11,559 bases of DNA, from contig DGNZ01000004.1 of the NCBI GenBank assembly GCA_002389175.1, forward strand, positions 1 to 11,559, read 5' to 3'. The notes under the pieces were generated by a model. The model was not told the DNA's origin and ran no database searches. It worked only from the letters and a program-made list of their open reading frames with translations. Position numbers and translations under genes: made by a program. The DNA comes from Rhodospirillaceae bacterium UBA4479 (lineage in GTDB: Bacteria; Pseudomonadota; Alphaproteobacteria; Rhodospirillales; Casp-alpha2). Positions 1 to 5,710 of this stretch are shown piece after piece. Every line of letters starts with the position of its first letter. The stretch's first letter is position 1.

Positions 1-51
1 GCTGCGGACGAAGACGACGAAGAGGCCGACACGGCCGAGACAGTGGTCTAG
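1..51 (+). CDS. 3' end of an unidentified gene (partial)
   Basis: Frame 1 is open from the window edge to a TAG at 49-51 and encodes the tail AADEDDEEADTAETVV, which is strongly acidic. The next gene starts 10 bp later, so the two are probably in one operon. In phosphonate-type ABC transporter operons the gene before phnE is usually phnD (binding protein) or phnC (ATPase). The acidic tail is not a feature I can tie to either family. The product is therefore left open, and only the end of a reading frame is supported. Confidence 0.5.
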   Translation, partial: AADEDDEEADTAETVV

Positions 52-60
52 GCGCAAACA

Positions 61-867
61 GTGTCAGAACAAACCCAATATCCATCGACATGGAAAAAAC
101 CACCGTTTATCCAAAACCGTTTGCTGCGCTGGTGCTTATGGTTCGGCTTAGCGATTTATCTCGCATTGGCGTTCGGTACGCTCGACGTGAATTGGCAGCG
201 TGTTGCCGAGGGCATTCCGCGCGGCACCAAGTTCTTGTCAGCGTTTTTCCCACCTGATTTTTTCAGCCGGTGGGATTCTATTCAAGACGGCATTCTGGAA
301 AGCATATGGATGACGGTCATTGCGACCGTCGCTGGTATCGCGCTTTCGGTGCCCTTCGGATTGGGGGCCGCACGCAACCTGGCACCCAGACCTGTTTATT
401 TATTCTGCCGTGGTGTGATCGCCGTATCGCGCACATTCCCCGAAATCATCTTGGCTATTTTCGCCGTAAAGCTTTTTGGGTTTGGGCCGTTCGCAGGTTT
501 CATCGCACTTTCCATCGCCACGATCGGGTTTTACGCCAAGCTGTTAGCTGAAGACATCGAAGCCATGGACCCGGGGCAGGGCGAAGCCGTTCGCGCCACA
601 GGTGCGAGTTGGTTCCAATGGGTCAACTACGCCATCCAACCCCAGGTCATGCCGCGCATGATCGGATTGGCGGTGTATCGCTTGGATATCAATTTCCGTG
701 AGTCAGCCGTTGTCGGCATCGTTGGCGGCGGCGGTATCGGGGCCACGCTGCTGACAGCCTTTGATCGTTACGAGTTTGATTCAGCGGCGGCCATTCTGCT
801 GATCATCATCTTTATCGTCATGATCCTGGAATATGCATCGGGTTACCTACGAAAGTGGGTGCAGTAA
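61..867 (+). CDS. phnE: Phosphonate/phosphite-type ABC transporter permease PhnE (first copy)
   Basis: This is an inner-membrane permease subunit of an importer for phosphonate, phosphite or a related phosphorus compound. It is 268 residues long, a normal length for PhnE. Hydrophobic segments lie at about 23-40, 81-103, 116-140, 145-165 and 243-260. The cytoplasmic EAA loop that docks on the ATPase is visible at about 185-200 (EAVRATGAS). It is followed by the family-typical stretch INFRESAVVGIVGGGGIG at about 210-227. The start is GTG at 61, with no strong ribosome binding site in the 9-bp gap after the previous stop, so translation may be coupled to the upstream gene. Its TAA stop shares an A with the ATG of the second permease. 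The substrate cannot be decided from the permease alone, and no C-P lyase gene is in view. Confidence 0.9.
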   Translation: MSEQTQYPSTWKKPPFIQNRLLRWCLWFGLAIYLALAFGTLDVNWQRVAEGIPRGTKFLSAFFPPDFFSRWDSIQDGILESIWMTVIATVAGIALSVPFGLGAARNLAPRPVYLFCRGVIAVSRTFPEIILAIFAVKLFGFGPFAGFIALSIATIGFYAKLLAEDIEAMDPGQGEAVRATGASWFQWVNYAIQPQVMPRMIGLAVYRLDINFRESAVVGIVGGGGIGATLLTAFDRYEFDSAAAILLIIIFIVMILEYASGYLRKWVQ

Positions 868-1679
868 TGGCTGTTATTGACTCAACGGACGGGCCGATCT
901 GGCGCCGCAGAACAACCGGCAAACAACTCGCCATTTGGTGTGGATGGCTGGTCGGTGTCGCCATTGTTGTTTATTGCTTTAAGCTGATTTCCGACAAAAC
1001 CATATGGATGTTCGTCCTGGATTCTGGGATTCAGGCTGCGGACATGGCGTCACGCATGGTACCGCCAAAGTGGTCTTATATGGACAATCTGTGGCGTCCC
1101 GTTTGGGATACCATCAACATTGCAACAACGGGCACTATGATTGCTTTGGTGCTTGCGGTTCCAGTCGCATTTTTGGCGGCCAGCAATACCACCCCGCATA
1201 AATCTGTGCGCGCAGTTGCGTTGTTCATCATCGTCTCGTCGCGCTCTATTAATTCATTAATCTGGGCATTAATGCTGGTTGCAATCATCGGGCCAGGCAC
1301 GCTGGCGGGCATTATCGCGATTGCGCTTCGCTCCATCGGGTTCTGCGCAAAATTGTTGTACGAAGCGATAGAAGAAATCGACGTCAAACAAGTTGAAGCC
1401 GTAGAAGCAACGGGGGCCACAGGTGCGCAAAAACTGGCATACGGCATCGCGCCGCAAATCATGCCGACATTCGCGGGCATTTCGGTATTCCGTTGGGACA
1501 TTAACATCCGGGAATCCACCGTGCTTGGCTTGGTCGGTGCAGGTGGGATCGGCTTGCAATTGGATGCCTCAATTTCGACCCTCGCATGGACACAGGTTTC
1601 GCTTATTCTTTTGGTGATCTTAGGAACCGTGATTGTCAGCGAGTGGGTTTCGGCCAAAGTTCGCCACGCTATCATCTGA
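867..1679 (+). CDS. phnE: Phosphonate/phosphite-type ABC transporter permease PhnE (second copy)
   Basis: This is the second membrane subunit, presumed to pair with the first PhnE as a heterodimer. From ATG 867 it has 270 residues. I prefer this start because the stop and start overlap as TAATG with the gene before. An in-frame GTG at 855 would add four residues and is less likely. Hydrophobic segments lie at about 21-40, 83-105, 116-142, 145-165 and 243-260. The PhnE signature SRSINSLIWALMLV falls at about 125-138, the EAA loop EAVEATGATG at about 177-186, and DINIRESTVLGLVGAGGIG at about 211-229. It is clearly homologous to the first copy but well diverged, so this is not a recent duplication. 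No terminator is obvious in the 37 bp to the next gene. Confidence 0.9.
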   Translation: MAVIDSTDGPIWRRRTTGKQLAIWCGWLVGVAIVVYCFKLISDKTIWMFVLDSGIQAADMASRMVPPKWSYMDNLWRPVWDTINIATTGTMIALVLAVPVAFLAASNTTPHKSVRAVALFIIVSSRSINSLIWALMLVAIIGPGTLAGIIAIALRSIGFCAKLLYEAIEEIDVKQVEAVEATGATGAQKLAYGIAPQIMPTFAGISVFRWDINIRESTVLGLVGAGGIGLQLDASISTLAWTQVSLILLVILGTVIVSEWVSAKVRHAII

Positions 1680-1704
1680 TCATTTCAAAGCTGGCATTTT
1701 TGCC

Positions 1705-1710
1705 TATATT
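1705..1710 (+). promoter_or_regulatory. Candidate -10 box directly before a start codon
   Basis: TATATT lies six bases before the ATG at 1717, and no Shine-Dalgarno-like sequence lies between. A sigma-70 -10 box at this distance would start transcription at or next to the ATG and give a leaderless mRNA. The -35 region is poor: TTTCAA at 1684-1689 with a short 15-bp spacer. This is inference from spacing only. Confidence 0.3.
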
Positions 1711-1716
1711 TCATTT

Positions 1717-1938
1717 ATGAAACCGGAAGATGTCAGATTAGGTCGGGTGTACTTCGAAATGCGCGAAGTCGGGAAATATGTGCGCGTCAGTGCCATTGAT
1801 CCCATCACCAATACCGAAGTCCACATTGCGGGCGACAGGTCTGCCAGCAAAGAAAGACTTAAGCGTGTTGCGATGAACAAACTCCGCTACGTTATAGCCA
1901 AAAACTCTCCCGACGATGATGATTCCATCATTGCCTAA
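1717..1938 (+). CDS. Small conserved-looking hypothetical protein (73 residues)
   Basis: The protein has 73 residues. Its core of alternating hydrophobic residues contains GRVYFEMREVGKYVRVSAID followed by TEVHIAGD, which suggests a small beta-rich domain. A basic helix KERLKRVAMNKLRYVIAK and an acidic tail with DDDD follow. It resembles a short uncharacterised alphaproteobacterial family that I recall as DUF6898, with the pattern AIDP-x-TxTEV-x-I and KLRYV. That assignment is from memory and unverified. The ATG at 1717 is preferred over an in-frame GTG at 1633, because the longer form would overlap the phnE gene by 47 bp and its extra residues look like out-of-frame phnE. No function can be stated. 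It lies 33 bp before the alcohol dehydrogenase gene. Confidence 0.65.
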   Translation: MKPEDVRLGRVYFEMREVGKYVRVSAIDPITNTEVHIAGDRSASKERLKRVAMNKLRYVIAKNSPDDDDSIIA

Positions 1939-1971
1939 AAATACCATTTCGAAAAAAAGGACGTCCAGAAC

Positions 1972-3108
1972 ATGAAAATGCAAGGTGCAGTGCTGTATGA
2001 AACCGGCAAACCAAGGCCGTACACAACGTCCCAACCGTTACACATCGAAACCCTCGACCTCGAAGGACCGCAGCAAAACGAAGTCCTGGTCGAAATTCGC
2101 GCGGCGGGTCTGTGCCATTCGGATCTATCGACGATTGAAGGCATTCGTACGCGTCCATTGCCCACCGTTCTGGGTCACGAAGCAGCGGGCATTGTCCGCG
2201 AAGTCGGCCCTGGCGTTACTGACCTTAAAGAAGGCGATCACGTCGTCTAGGTGTTTGTGATGAGTTGCGGACATTGCCAGGAATGCACAACCGGACGCCC
2301 GCATCTATGTGGTGCCAGTTTCGAAAGCAAAATGAAGGGTGAATTGGTCGGTGGTGGTAAACGCCTCAGCCTGAACGGCAAGCCCATCAACCATGCTGGT
2401 GGGGTATCGTGTTTTGCCGAATACGCTGTGCTCGATCGGGCATCGATGGTGCCACTGCCTAAAGACATCGCGTTCGAAGACGCCGCATTGTTTGGCTGTG
2501 CGGTCATTACAGGCGTTGGCGCGGTCCTCAAAACAGCACACGTTAATGCCGGCGAAAGCGTCGCGGTGTTTGGCCTGGGCGGGGTCGGGCTGTCAGCCAT
2601 CATGGGCGCTGTGATTGCCAATGCTGAGCCGATTATTGGCGTCGATCTTCATACTGAGAAACTGGCACTGGCCAAATCACTGGGTGCGCACATCTGCCTA
2701 AATGCAGGCGAGGGGACGGAACGCGTCGCCGAAGCCATCAAAGACGCGACCAATGGCGGTGTTCTCCATGCGATTGAGCTATCAGGAACCGTCAAAGGGC
2801 TTGAAGCCGCCTATGCGTCACTGAGACTGGGAGGCACTGTGACGGTAGCCGGATTAGCTCCAGCCAATGCCAGCTTTGATATTTCACCCTATATGCTGGC
2901 AGCCAAGGAATTCCGTATACAGGGCTGTTACATGGGCAGTTGCTCAGCACCTGACGACATGCCGCGCTTTATTGAGCATTACCGAAACGGTGAATTACCA
3001 GTAGAACGCCTGCGCACGGGTTTCTTGGGACTTGATGGCATTAACGAAGGGTTTGAGAACTTGGCATCGGGCGAGGCCATTCGGCAGATATTAAAGCCGC
3101 ATGGGTGA
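1972..3108 (+). pseudogene. Zinc-dependent alcohol dehydrogenase interrupted by an in-frame amber codon
   Basis: Read through, this is a 378-codon medium-chain, class III-like alcohol dehydrogenase that would use NAD(H) or NADP(H) and zinc. Catalytic zinc ligands are visible as C48 (GLCHSDLS), H69 (GHEAAG) and C176 (LFGCAV). Structural zinc ligands are C99, C102, C105 and C113. The nucleotide-binding glycine motif GLGGVG is at 201-206. Codon 93 is TAG (2248-2250) within the otherwise conserved context GDHVV-stop-VFVMSCGHC, where homologues carry a hydrophobic residue. A single change of TTG to TAG would produce it. Both sides stay in one frame, and the remaining 285 codons show no decay. The start is ATG 1972 with AAGGA at 1957-1961. 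It could be a very recent pseudogene, a suppressed stop or a sequence error. Restart at ATG 2260 would lose the catalytic C48 and H69. Confidence 0.85.
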
Positions 3109-3120
3109 CCGCTTCGCAAG

Positions 3121-3148
3121 AAGATGCTGAATCAAGTTAAGCATGACG
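3121..3148 (+). repeat. 28-bp palindromic intergenic repeat, copy 1
   Basis: Core GATGCTGAA, spacer TCAAG, then TTAAGCATGACG. It pairs as a stem-loop with one A-A mismatch in the stem. The asymmetric end TGACG sets the orientation, here forward. It begins 12 bp after the dehydrogenase stop codon. Confidence 0.7.
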
Positions 3149-3181
3149 TCCATTGATACTCTCACCAAAAAAAACACTAAT

Positions 3182-3209
3182 CGTCATGCTGAACTCGCTT
3201 CAGCATCCA
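3182..3209 (-). repeat. 28-bp palindromic intergenic repeat, copy 2 (inverted)
   Basis: On the minus strand it reads TGGATGCTGAA, spacer GCGAG, then TTCAGCATGACG. The stem ATGCTGAA/TTCAGCAT is perfect over 8 bp. It is in the opposite orientation to copies 1 and 3 and starts 61 bp after copy 1 starts. Confidence 0.75.
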
Positions 3210-3243
3210 TTTCAATCCCAGCACAATCGACTGCTTGCAAAAA

Positions 3244-3271
3244 TGGACCCTGAAATAAATTCAGGGTGACG
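3244..3271 (+). repeat. 28-bp palindromic intergenic repeat, copy 3
   Basis: Core TGGACCCTGAA, spacer ATAAA, then TTCAGGGTGACG. The stem ACCCTGAA/TTCAGGGT is perfect over 8 bp. Compared with copy 2, the TGC/GCA part of the stem has become CCC/GGG, so both arms changed together. It starts 62 bp after copy 2 starts. Confidence 0.75.
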
Positions 3272-3326
3272 TTAAATGCCCAGAAAGTCGCCGTGTTCTA
3301 AGGAATATTGAACAATTTAGAATAAG

Positions 3327-4283
3327 CTACTCACACCGCTTCGGTGGCAACGTCTCAAACTGGACGGCAGACAGGTTCAGCTGAAAGTCTCCAAAATCCT
3401 GAATAATCCTTTGCGCGACACCGTCTTCGCGGAAATCGACTTCGATCTCAAATTCAGGTAAGTCGCCTGCGTTTATTGTCGGGAAATAGGCCAGCCGCAA
3501 GCGCCACACCGGTGATGTTGGCAATTGCCCCAAGCTGGCAGCCTGAAAGGCATCAGCATTGCTACGGATCACAGGAACCTGCCGACTGCCTGCGATAATT
3601 TTTGGCTTGGCGTTTGGTGTGTCTGACAATGCCATTACGCGGCCAATGACGAACACATTCACGCGGTAAGGGTTCTGTTCACTCGCACCATCAAACACAA
3701 TGTCGGAAAACTGGGTTTTGCCTTGGCGTGCGCGTTCCAGTACGGATTTCAAATGCGCGGTTGGAAACATCGCAGACTTGGACATATGCTTGTCTTCGGT
3801 GTCGGTTTCATATGTGGCCGTTGACCCGCGCACAGTTCGCCAGGCATTACCGGCCAATGCATCGATCACCAAGCCGTTATGTTTATGCTCAACATCGAAC
3901 CGGAATCGCTCCCCACCAAATTCTTCATTGCTTTCGTATGTCCACGTCGTCTCAACGTCATCGCTGCCATCTTGCAGCCCATGGGTGAGGCGTAAAAAGA
4001 CCCGGGTCTCGACTTCCCAATCAGAACAGGTTTCTTGGAAGCGATAAAACATCTGTCCACCAGCGGCTTGGACCGATGCCCCCGACGCGGCCTTACCGAG
4101 GCTCATCTTATATACAACACGATGACTGAGAAGCGGCGATTGAACAGCTGCGGTAGCCGTTTTATGAGGTATGCCTTGAGTTTCACCAGCATAGACAGGA
4201 GCCGCCAGCACGATAGATGCCGTGATAGCGAAAGAACTGAATAGTCCCACCATGGATGTCTGCACAGCGTGTCGGCAGATCAC
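3327..4283 (-). CDS. eipB: EipB-like (DUF1849) periplasmic cell-envelope protein
   Basis: This is an exported protein of the alphaproteobacterial EipB/DUF1849 family, whose studied member in Brucella is a periplasmic protein needed for envelope integrity. It has 318 residues. The signal peptide has a hydrophobic core at about 12-28 and likely cleavage after VYA at residue 32. Mature features are LLSHRVVYKMSL at 51-62, FPTAHL at 173-178, VFDGASE at 196-202 and DFREDGVAQRIIQDFGDF at 283-300. The mature protein has only two cysteines, C86 and C317, consistent with the single long-range disulfide known for EipB. The start is GTG at 4283, chosen because GGAGA lies about eight bases upstream. Starting at ATG 4253 would leave the signal peptide without a charged N-region. 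It stops at TAG and converges on the dehydrogenase gene across the repeat array. Confidence 0.82.
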   Translation of the reverse strand: MICRHAVQTSMVGLFSSFAITASIVLAAPVYAGETQGIPHKTATAAVQSPLLSHRVVYKMSLGKAASGASVQAAGGQMFYRFQETCSDWEVETRVFLRLTHGLQDGSDDVETTWTYESNEEFGGERFRFDVEHKHNGLVIDALAGNAWRTVRGSTATYETDTEDKHMSKSAMFPTAHLKSVLERARQGKTQFSDIVFDGASEQNPYRVNVFVIGRVMALSDTPNAKPKIIAGSRQVPVIRSNADAFQAASLGQLPTSPVWRLRLAYFPTINAGDLPEFEIEVDFREDGVAQRIIQDFGDFQLNLSAVQFETLPPKRCE

Positions 4284-4376
4284 ATTAAATTCTCCAATTT
4301 CCCCTCAATTAGCTTAGCGGTAACCGTGAACAGATGTCTACGCGCGATCAACTGCAGCGCGGTAGAATCTGGTCCA

Positions 4377-4395
4377 CCCGGCAATTCTTGCCGGG
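4377..4395. other. Perfect GC-rich inverted repeat in a divergent intergenic region
   Basis: CCCGGCAA at 4377-4384 and TTGCCGGG at 4388-4395 are perfectly complementary around TTC. No T-run follows on either strand, so it is a poor terminator candidate. It lies 94 bp upstream of the minus-strand EipB start and 131 bp upstream of the ATG at 4527. It could act as an operator or a leader hairpin. Confidence 0.4.
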
Positions 4396-4417
4396 CAGAA
4401 AACCAACAAGAAACCTG

Positions 4418-4436
4418 TTAACGATCCGTAAACCAT
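4418..4436 (+). promoter_or_regulatory. CtrA-like binding site
   Basis: The site reads TTAA, seven bases, then TAAACCAT. The alphaproteobacterial cell-cycle regulator CtrA binds TTAA-N7-TTAA, often extended to TTAACCAT, so this has one mismatch in the second half. It lies 90 bp upstream of the ATG at 4527. Such a short motif can occur by chance. Confidence 0.35.
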
Positions 4437-4526
4437 TACATCACAACGACTTAGCTGATGGCATGCCGATTGCTCCGTTTTAGACAACTCAGGATCCGTT
4501 CGGTCCAAAATTATAAGGAGCAGGGC

Positions 4527-5075
4527 ATGACCGTCATTAGAAAGTCAGACACACCAGCACCACTGGATATTTCGCGTCTCAATGTTGGCCCACCACTCGC
4601 TGATGATGACGGCCCTAATGTTAACCGTGGTGGTGCACTCGTGGCACTTGAAGCGCGTATACCCAATAGGCACCGAGAAGATGTTAAACCAGTGGTTCGA
4701 AAGGGGCCTCGCCCCGCCATTGCGCCCCCCTCAAAAGGCAACCGTAAGACCGGACCAAACGTCCGTTATCTGTCGCCACGCCAAATGCTTGAGTATAGCC
4801 AAAACTTATATGCTGCAGGGATTATAGGGTTCGAAGACTACGAAGCGATGGCATTCCAGCCGGATTTGCATCCTGATTTCAACAAGACCATCGGTGCCTT
4901 AACCGGACAGAGCGCTGCACCTGATCGACCCCGCGATTTTATTCGCCACTGGCAGGACCGTTTGAACTACGTTCAGCGCTATTATGCCGCAGATGCATTC
5001 GAAGTTCGCCAAGCTATCCGCATTATAAAAGCCCTGATAGCCTTTCCACAGCACGACGATATCATTTTTAATTAG
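4527..5075 (+). CDS. Uncharacterised 182-residue protein
   Basis: I do not recognise a named family. The first 80 residues or so are rich in proline, charged residues and glycine and look disordered. From about residue 82 on the protein looks compact and helical: SPRQMLEYSQNLYAAGIIGF, then EDYEAMAFQPDLHPDFNKTI, then a helix from RDFIRHWQDRL to about residue 172. There is no signal peptide, membrane segment or catalytic motif that I can see. The start is ATG 4527, set by AAGGAG at 4515-4520 six bases upstream. An in-frame ATG at 4458 would add 23 basic residues, has no such site, and is rejected. It reads away from the EipB gene and stands alone. A CtrA-like box upstream hints at cell-cycle or motility-linked control, which is only inference. 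Confidence 0.75.
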   Translation: MTVIRKSDTPAPLDISRLNVGPPLADDDGPNVNRGGALVALEARIPNRHREDVKPVVRKGPRPAIAPPSKGNRKTGPNVRYLSPRQMLEYSQNLYAAGIIGFEDYEAMAFQPDLHPDFNKTIGALTGQSAAPDRPRDFIRHWQDRLNYVQRYYAADAFEVRQAIRIIKALIAFPQHDDIIFN

Positions 5076-5146
5076 GTCATGGGCTATTGACTTTAGATGG
5101 ATTGCGCCTATGTAAAGGTATACGTGTTACATTTTTCGTGTGTTAC

Positions 5147-5177
5147 TTGAATGGTCGGCGTGCCGACTAGGTTATTT
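5147..5177 (+). promoter_or_regulatory. Candidate promoter of the cold-shock gene with a dyad in the spacer
   Basis: TTGAAT at 5147-5152 could be a -35 box and TTATTT at 5172-5177 a -10 box, with a long 19-bp spacer. The spacer contains the dyad GTCGGC (5154-5159) and GCCGAC (5162-5167). This would give a leader of about 80 bases, as expected for cold-shock genes. The box assignments are uncertain. Confidence 0.35.
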
Positions 5178-5205
5178 ATCCCCTGACAATGTGAGCCGTT
5201 AACGA

Positions 5206-5245
5206 CCCGCCCATCACATGGTGTGAAAGGCGGGAGTGAAACTCC
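5206..5245 (+). promoter_or_regulatory. Structured 5' leader of the cold-shock gene, candidate RNA thermosensor
   Basis: Stem 1 has CCCGCC (5206-5211) pairing with GGCGGG (5229-5234). Nested within it, TCACA (5214-5218) pairs with TGTGA (5222-5226) around TGG, with a symmetric two-by-two internal loop between the two helices. Stem 2 has GGAGT (5233-5237) pairing with ACTCC (5241-5245) around GAA. The two stems share G5233 and G5234, so they cannot both form fully. The ribosome site GAGG is at 5251-5254, just downstream. Temperature-dependent refolding of the leader is established for E. coli cspA. Applying it here is inference. Confidence 0.45.
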
Positions 5246-5264
5246 TGTTAGAGGAAATTATATA

Positions 5265-5474
5265 ATGACTACAGGTACAGTAAAATTTTTCAACGCAGCC
5301 AAAGGTTTTGGTTTCATCGAGCCAGAAGACGGTTCTAAAGACGCATTCGTACACATCTCTGCTGTTGAACGCGCCGGTATGAGCACACTCAACGAAGGCC
5401 AAAAGGTTTCTTATGACCTCGAAGCTGGACGTGATGGCAAATCTTCAGCCGAAAATCTGAAGGCTGCTGACTAA
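5265..5474 (+). CDS. Cold-shock domain protein (CspA family)
   Basis: This is a single-domain cold-shock protein of 69 residues, the usual size for the family, which binds single-stranded RNA and DNA and acts as an RNA chaperone in the cytoplasm. RNP1 is KGFGFIEP at 13-20 and RNP2 is DAFVHISAV at 26-34, with the expected aromatic residues F15, F17, F28 and H30. The N-terminus TGTVKFFN is also typical. The start is ATG 5265, with GAGG at 5251-5254 about ten bases upstream. A longer in-frame start at 5223 would fall within the leader hairpins and is rejected. Paralogues are usual in this class, so I do not assign a letter. The gene has its own candidate promoter and structured leader and is flanked downstream by hairpins, so it is probably monocistronic. 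Confidence 0.93.
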   Translation: MTTGTVKFFNAAKGFGFIEPEDGSKDAFVHISAVERAGMSTLNEGQKVSYDLEAGRDGKSSAENLKAAD

Positions 5475-5480
5475 TAGATC

Positions 5481-5505
5481 TGAATACTCCTATTTTGAGT
5501 ATTCA
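5481..5505 (+). terminator. Stem-loop just after the cold-shock gene
   Basis: TGAATACTC (5481-5489) pairs perfectly with GAGTATTCA (5497-5505) around a seven-base loop, starting six bases after the stop codon. No T-tract follows, so it may protect the mRNA 3' end or end transcription inefficiently rather than act as a classical terminator. Confidence 0.5.
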
Positions 5506-5521
5506 GCATAGACGACCGACT

Positions 5522-5541
5522 GATGATGCCCTGGCATCATC
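5522..5541. other. Perfect 9-bp inverted repeat
   Basis: GATGATGCC (5522-5530) and GGCATCATC (5533-5541) are exact reverse complements around CT. AGACG (5510-5514) and CGTCT (5541-5545) could extend the pairing with a bulge on the left arm. It is the second hairpin after the cold-shock gene and could act with the first as a transcript end. Confidence 0.45.
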
Positions 5542-5562
5542 GTCTGGAGACTAAGCCGTTGA

Positions 5563-5613
5563 ACCCGTTGGCCGATTTTTGAGCTTAACAGCTTGATGTT
5601 TCCGCCGACGGGT
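5563..5613. other. Long-range stem with internal hairpin, function unknown
   Basis: ACCCGTTGGC (5563-5572) pairs with GCCGACGGGT (5604-5613) over ten positions with one G-U wobble. The enclosed bases contain AGCT-TAAC-AGCT (5582-5593), which can form a small inner hairpin, and a T-run at 5576-5580. It could be part of a small RNA or a terminator region. The stretch 5475-5710 otherwise holds no gene that I can support. Confidence 0.3.
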
Positions 5614-5710
5614 CCGGTTTCTCAGAAATTCCCAAATTATATTGCCCGCGATGCGCCCGGCTTTGTCCGAGAGCGCCTGACGCCAGCATATCAAACATCG
5701 AGAAAGAATA

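Noticed and set aside
1076..1675. Long minus-strand frame (199 codons) opposite the second phnE
   Set aside because: It is antisense to conserved permease motifs. The composition, rich in A, T, S and I, mirrors the membrane protein on the other strand.
2248..2250. Pyrrolysine or general amber recoding
   Set aside because: TAG serves as the normal end of at least four other genes in the window, and the amber position is a structural hydrophobic site rather than a methylamine methyltransferase active site.
3121..3271. CRISPR array
   Set aside because: There are only three units, they alternate in orientation, the repeats vary in their stems, and no cas gene is nearby. A REP/BIME-like element fits better.
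3296..3322. TTCTAA and TTAGAA as a terminator for the minus-strand EipB gene
   Set aside because: The stem is only 6 bp, AT-rich with a 15-base loop and no T-tract. The neighbouring palindromic repeats are better candidates.
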